From contig JACFOH010000006.1 of NCBI GenBank assembly GCA_019454405.1, positions 1 to 38,161 on the forward strand: DNA of 38,161 nucleotides, given 5' to 3'. Under the pieces are notes generated by a model. That model had not been told where the DNA came from. It worked only from the letters and a program-made list of their open reading frames with translations, and made no database searches. This stretch comes from Promineifilum sp. GTDB taxonomy: Bacteria; Chloroflexota; Anaerolineae; Promineifilales; Promineifilaceae. The first letter of the stretch is position 1; each line of letters starts with the position of its first letter. Positions 35,268 through 38,161 of this stretch are shown in pieces. Position numbers and translations under genes: made by a program.

Positions 35268-37174
35268 TTGAACTTAAGGAACGGTGGCCGCCTTATTCCC
35301 CTCTGATAAGTGGCCCACCATTCGATCATTAATATACATAACCCCGCCAGCAGCAGATAGGGCCATAACTCCCATCGTCTTATAAATCCATCGCTATCGG
35401 ACACTATCTCGCTCGACCCGATATAAACTGAATCGGAAGGCTTGATACGCGATTCCTCGGGGTTGAAAAAATTTATCGCAAATTGTTCCGAACGAATCTC
35501 TCCTGAATTGATGCGATAGGACACCGTATACACCCCAATTTGCTGGGTGTCGTTAAACAGTATGGGAGCCCCTGATTCCTGGCGGGAGATCTCTGTTACT
35601 GTGCCGTCCGGATGAGTGATGGCGATAGATTCAGCGCGGGCATTCGGGATTAAGGTGACAACCGCTCCCGGCTGTGGGCTCTCCTCGGCCGCTACCACTC
35701 GCCCTGGATTTAACCAATCAACGATGTTAGCCATTATAACGGGAAATGCAATTTGCAACGGTAAATCGGAGCGGTGGAGGTCAAACGTTAACAATGCCAC
35801 ACGCCTTCCGTCAATTTCGCCGGCCAGTACGAGTGGGCCTGTCTCGCTGGCTACCAGGGTGGCTAGCCCGGGTGCGCTGACGAATTGTGCCTCGGCGATG
35901 TTGATCGCTTGCCAATCTACATTAGTTAGCAAGGGATCATCGGCCAGACGCGTGATGGCGGTCTCTGTAAAGCTCCCGGTTACCTGGATAGCCGGATGTG
36001 GCCCTTCGGTTCCTGTCCCAGGTTGCGGGTTGATGATCAAAATGCTCCCGGTGGGTAGCTGCTCGGGTATTGTGACGCCGTCGAAAATATAGAGGTCAAA
36101 CTCTCCTCCAGCTTCGGGCCATTGCTCTATATCACTTTTAGGAACCCGGACGAGTTCATAGCCCGGCATGATCGCGAAAAAACGCTCCAGGAAAAGGTTC
36201 TCCTCGCTGACAAGTAATACTCTGTGGGTGGCTTGCCCCCCGCTTATCGCCCATGCTTGGTTATCAATAGCCAGATGATCGATCGTTCCCGTCATTGCCT
36301 CTAACCTGCCCTCGATCATGTTTGCCTTGGCCGGCACCGACCATGATAAATGGCTGGCCTGGTCTGCGCCGATTCCAATCCGTTGCGAATCGAACAGCAC
36401 GTTATCGATGTAGAGACTTAATACTGCTTGTCCAGGTGATTGCCCCTTGTTTGCGACGCTAACGAGTAAATCACGTGCTTCACCGGCAGGCCGTGTTGCC
36501 ATGGCCGTTATCGCCAGATTTTCATCGCTTCTGCCTACGGGTATAAAGGCGACCTCGCCCGGTAGGGCAGGCAATGTCTCCGGCAACCCCCCATCAGAGA
36601 TAATGACGATACGTGGGTCAATCAATCCTTGAGATGTGGTCGCAGCCAGAATAAATGCGGACGCCCAATCCGCAGAGCCATTCTCCGGCTCCGCTTGTTT
36701 CAGTGCTTGTCGTAGCAACGGCCGATCGTTCGTCATAGCTATTGGCACGGACGGCGTACGCCCAACCAGGACGAGCGTCATCTGATCGCCAATGTTCAAG
36801 CCATCGATCAGTCGTTCAACTTCGGCTTTGGCATCGACGAAACGTGACGCTCCTGCCTCGCCGTCTGTTGCTTGCATGGAAGCTGAGCTGTCCAGGAGAA
36901 CGATCAGATTGCCATTTGCTCCTCGGCTGGATTGCCAGTAAGGGCGAGCTAATGCCAATACCAGCATAGCTAAGATAAGCAGTTGCAAGAGCAGGAGCAA
37001 ATTACGGCGCAACCGTTGCCAGGGGGCGTTGGCCGTGCGATCTTTGACAAGCTCTTGCCATAGTAGCGTGCTGCTGACGACCTGGTCGCGCCGCCGCAGC
37101 TTCAGCATGTACAGCAAAATGATAGGCGCAGCCAGCAGTCCAAGGATTAGCGCGCCCGGGACTAGCAAGGACAT
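35264..37174 (-). CDS. BatA-like membrane protein with von Willebrand factor A domain
   Basis: A 636-residue membrane protein. The N-terminus is the BatA/aerotolerance domain: helix 1 (about 4-24), a cytoplasmic WQRLRRNLL segment and helix 2 (about 59-77). A VWA domain follows with an intact MIDAS start, D95-S-S97-A-S99, inside LIVLLDSSASM. After about 270 come beta-rich and glutamine-amidotransferase-like segments, and a C-terminal helix ends in WWATYQRGIRRP. In related operons MoxR ATPase, DUF58 and VWA proteins act together, probably in metal insertion, protein maturation or envelope quality control. The ATG abuts the DUF58 stop directly. Confidence 0.88.
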   Translation of the reverse strand: MSLLVPGALILGLLAAPIILLYMLKLRRRDQVVSSTLLWQELVKDRTANAPWQRLRRNLLLLLQLLILAMLVLALARPYWQSSRGANGNLIVLLDSSASMQATDGEAGASRFVDAKAEVERLIDGLNIGDQMTLVLVGRTPSVPIAMTNDRPLLRQALKQAEPENGSADWASAFILAATTSQGLIDPRIVIISDGGLPETLPALPGEVAFIPVGRSDENLAITAMATRPAGEARDLLVSVANKGQSPGQAVLSLYIDNVLFDSQRIGIGADQASHLSWSVPAKANMIEGRLEAMTGTIDHLAIDNQAWAISGGQATHRVLLVSEENLFLERFFAIMPGYELVRVPKSDIEQWPEAGGEFDLYIFDGVTIPEQLPTGSILIINPQPGTGTEGPHPAIQVTGSFTETAITRLADDPLLTNVDWQAINIAEAQFVSAPGLATLVASETGPLVLAGEIDGRRVALLTFDLHRSDLPLQIAFPVIMANIVDWLNPGRVVAAEESPQPGAVVTLIPNARAESIAITHPDGTVTEISRQESGAPILFNDTQQIGVYTVSYRINSGEIRSEQFAINFFNPEESRIKPSDSVYIGSSEIVSDSDGFIRRWELWPYLLLAGLCILMIEWWATYQRGIRRPPFLKFK

Positions 37175-38092
37175 CTATCGAACGACTCCTTGCTGTCGTA
37201 AGGCTTGCAAAATGAGTTGTTCCCATGACGTATCGCTGGCGGCGAGTGAATAATGGATGCCGCGCGCGCCGCAGAAGGTGCTGATTCCTTGTTGCCACGT
37301 CGCCAGATGAGTGGCGTATTCGTCCAAGGCAAGGGCGTCGAGGGTAACTTCGGCTGCCTCCCCGGTTTCTACATCTAGCAATCTCAGGTCGCCTGCTAGC
37401 TCAGGCGATAGCTCGCCGGGACTCAAAACATGGAGCAGGACGACCTCGTATCCTCGGGAGAGGAGCGCATTCAGTCCCTCACGAACATCACCGGAGGTGA
37501 GCAGGTCGCTAATGAGGAACAGTAGCCCCGGTCGACGGGAACGCAGTGCATAATCTCTCAGCGACAGATCAAGAGCCGTTTGCCGTGTCCCGCCATTTGT
37601 CAGGTTTTGATTGTTAGCTTCGAGAAACTGAATCAAAGGCCATCCATTCGACCGGCCACGAAACGGCCCCCAATCACGGCGACCGGCGCTGTCGAACAAC
37701 GTCACGGAGACGAGATCTCCGGATAGCAGACCGATATATCCCAATACCCCAGCGAGCTGCAGCCCGAATCGCAGTTTGTGGTCAGGCGCGATCTCTCCGT
37801 CCGCACCGGGAGGCCAGCTCATGCTGTCGCTGGTATCGACGAGGATGTGAACGGCGAGGTCTTCTTCCTCTTGGGTCAATTTAATAAATGGCCGCTCAAG
37901 CCGGGCGAAAACGTTCCAATCCAACCGCCGCAGATCATCTCCTTGCGCATAGTCACGATAATCAGCAAATTCAACTGAAGCTCCTCGTTTGCGGCTACGC
38001 CGGTTGCCTTTCATGACGCCGACGCGCACCGAATCGGCCGTGAGCGTTAATTGCTCCAGTTTGTGTAATGCGGCTTCGTCGAATAATCGCAT
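37175..38092 (-). CDS. DUF58 domain protein
   Basis: A 305-residue cytoplasmic protein of the DUF58 family, VWA-like, usually encoded next to MoxR ATPases. The family core RDYAQGDDLRRLDWNVFARLE (46-66 region) is followed by a MIDAS-like D86-T-S88-D-S90-M. The rest matches a VWA fold (LLFLISDLLTSGDVREGL, ending in VVLLHVLSP). It presumably works with the MoxR-type ATPase just upstream and the BatA-like protein just downstream as one complex (family knowledge). Length is normal. Confidence 0.93.
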   Translation of the reverse strand: MRLFDEAALHKLEQLTLTADSVRVGVMKGNRRSRKRGASVEFADYRDYAQGDDLRRLDWNVFARLERPFIKLTQEEEDLAVHILVDTSDSMSWPPGADGEIAPDHKLRFGLQLAGVLGYIGLLSGDLVSVTLFDSAGRRDWGPFRGRSNGWPLIQFLEANNQNLTNGGTRQTALDLSLRDYALRSRRPGLLFLISDLLTSGDVREGLNALLSRGYEVVLLHVLSPGELSPELAGDLRLLDVETGEAAEVTLDALALDEYATHLATWQQGISTFCGARGIHYSLAASDTSWEQLILQALRQQGVVR

Positions 38093-38104
38093 GAGATTTG
38101 TTCG

Positions 38105-38161
38105 CTAGGGCAGAGCAGGCTCGCGTGGGACGGCCTGCGTGAGGTCTGCGATGATATCCTC
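38105..38161 (-). CDS. C-terminal end of a probable MoxR-family AAA ATPase (partial)
   Basis: The window edge cuts this gene; only its last 18 codons and a TAG stop are present, reading EDIIADLTQAVPREPALP. This looks like the C-terminus of MoxR-type ATPases, which often end shortly after an 'EDIL..V.R.VPVP' segment, and MoxR genes typically precede DUF58 genes. It ends 12 bases before the DUF58 ATG. The call rests on context and a short match. Confidence 0.55.
   Translation of the reverse strand, partial: EDIIADLTQAVPREPALP

Overview
The window looks like a chromosomal segment of a member of the Chloroflexota, probably Anaerolineae or a neighbouring class. This is inferred from style, not from a marker gene. 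Three exported or membrane proteins carry long Thr/Pro linkers of the TPTPT/PTAEPT kind. There is a citramalate plus isopropylmalate branched-chain amino acid cluster, a DUF1385 protein, a PucR-type regulator, and a MoxR/DUF58/VWA operon. All genes but one lie on the minus strand. I see no rRNA, tRNA, CRISPR array, phage or intact insertion sequence.

Layout, left to right; minus-strand transcription therefore runs right to left. (1) 1-398: no gene, possible IS-end remnant and a small hairpin. (2) 399-5561: purine-related group: hypoxanthine phosphoribosyltransferase coupled to a small PD-(D/E)xK-like protein, an XdhD-type molybdenum hydroxylase whose iron-sulfur domain has lost seven of eight cysteine ligands, and a dihydroorotate-dehydrogenase-like FMN protein without the catalytic cysteine. 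(3) 5850-7208, plus strand: zinc-ribbon/LysM membrane protein, whose stop codon overlaps that of leuB. (4) 7205-17843: a long branched-chain operon, in transcription order leader peptide, ilvB, ilvN, ilvC, leuA, leuC, leuD, cimA, ybaK-like, leuB. (5) 18154-22842: PucR-family regulator, a hybrid sensor kinase and an OmpR-type response regulator. (6) 22928-26173: pyruvate/2-oxoacid dehydrogenase E1alpha, E1beta and E2. (7) 26328-33173: thrB, DUF1385, a zinc-ribbon membrane protein, a PQQ-type sugar dehydrogenase lipoprotein, citrate synthase and rfbB. (8) 33412-38161: operon MoxR (partial), DUF58, BatA-like VWA protein, an unknown anchored protein, nudC.

The operon in region 4 joins pyruvate to isoleucine, valine and leucine: CimA makes citramalate, LeuCD and LeuB serve both the citramalate and the leucine branches, IlvBN and IlvC serve all three amino acids. 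ilvD and ilvE are not in the window. The strongest non-coding signal is in front of ilvB: a 27-residue leader peptide containing LVIVLFSLLLII, followed by an intrinsic terminator and a mutually exclusive antiterminator built around the leader's own stop codon. This is a complete ribosome-mediated attenuator readable directly from the sequence.

Several start codons were moved from the longest ORF on the basis of Shine-Dalgarno spacing, overlap with neighbours or signal peptides (sensor kinase, leuA, rfbB, sugar dehydrogenase, zinc-ribbon protein). All functional calls rest on motif recognition from memory; no database search was run.
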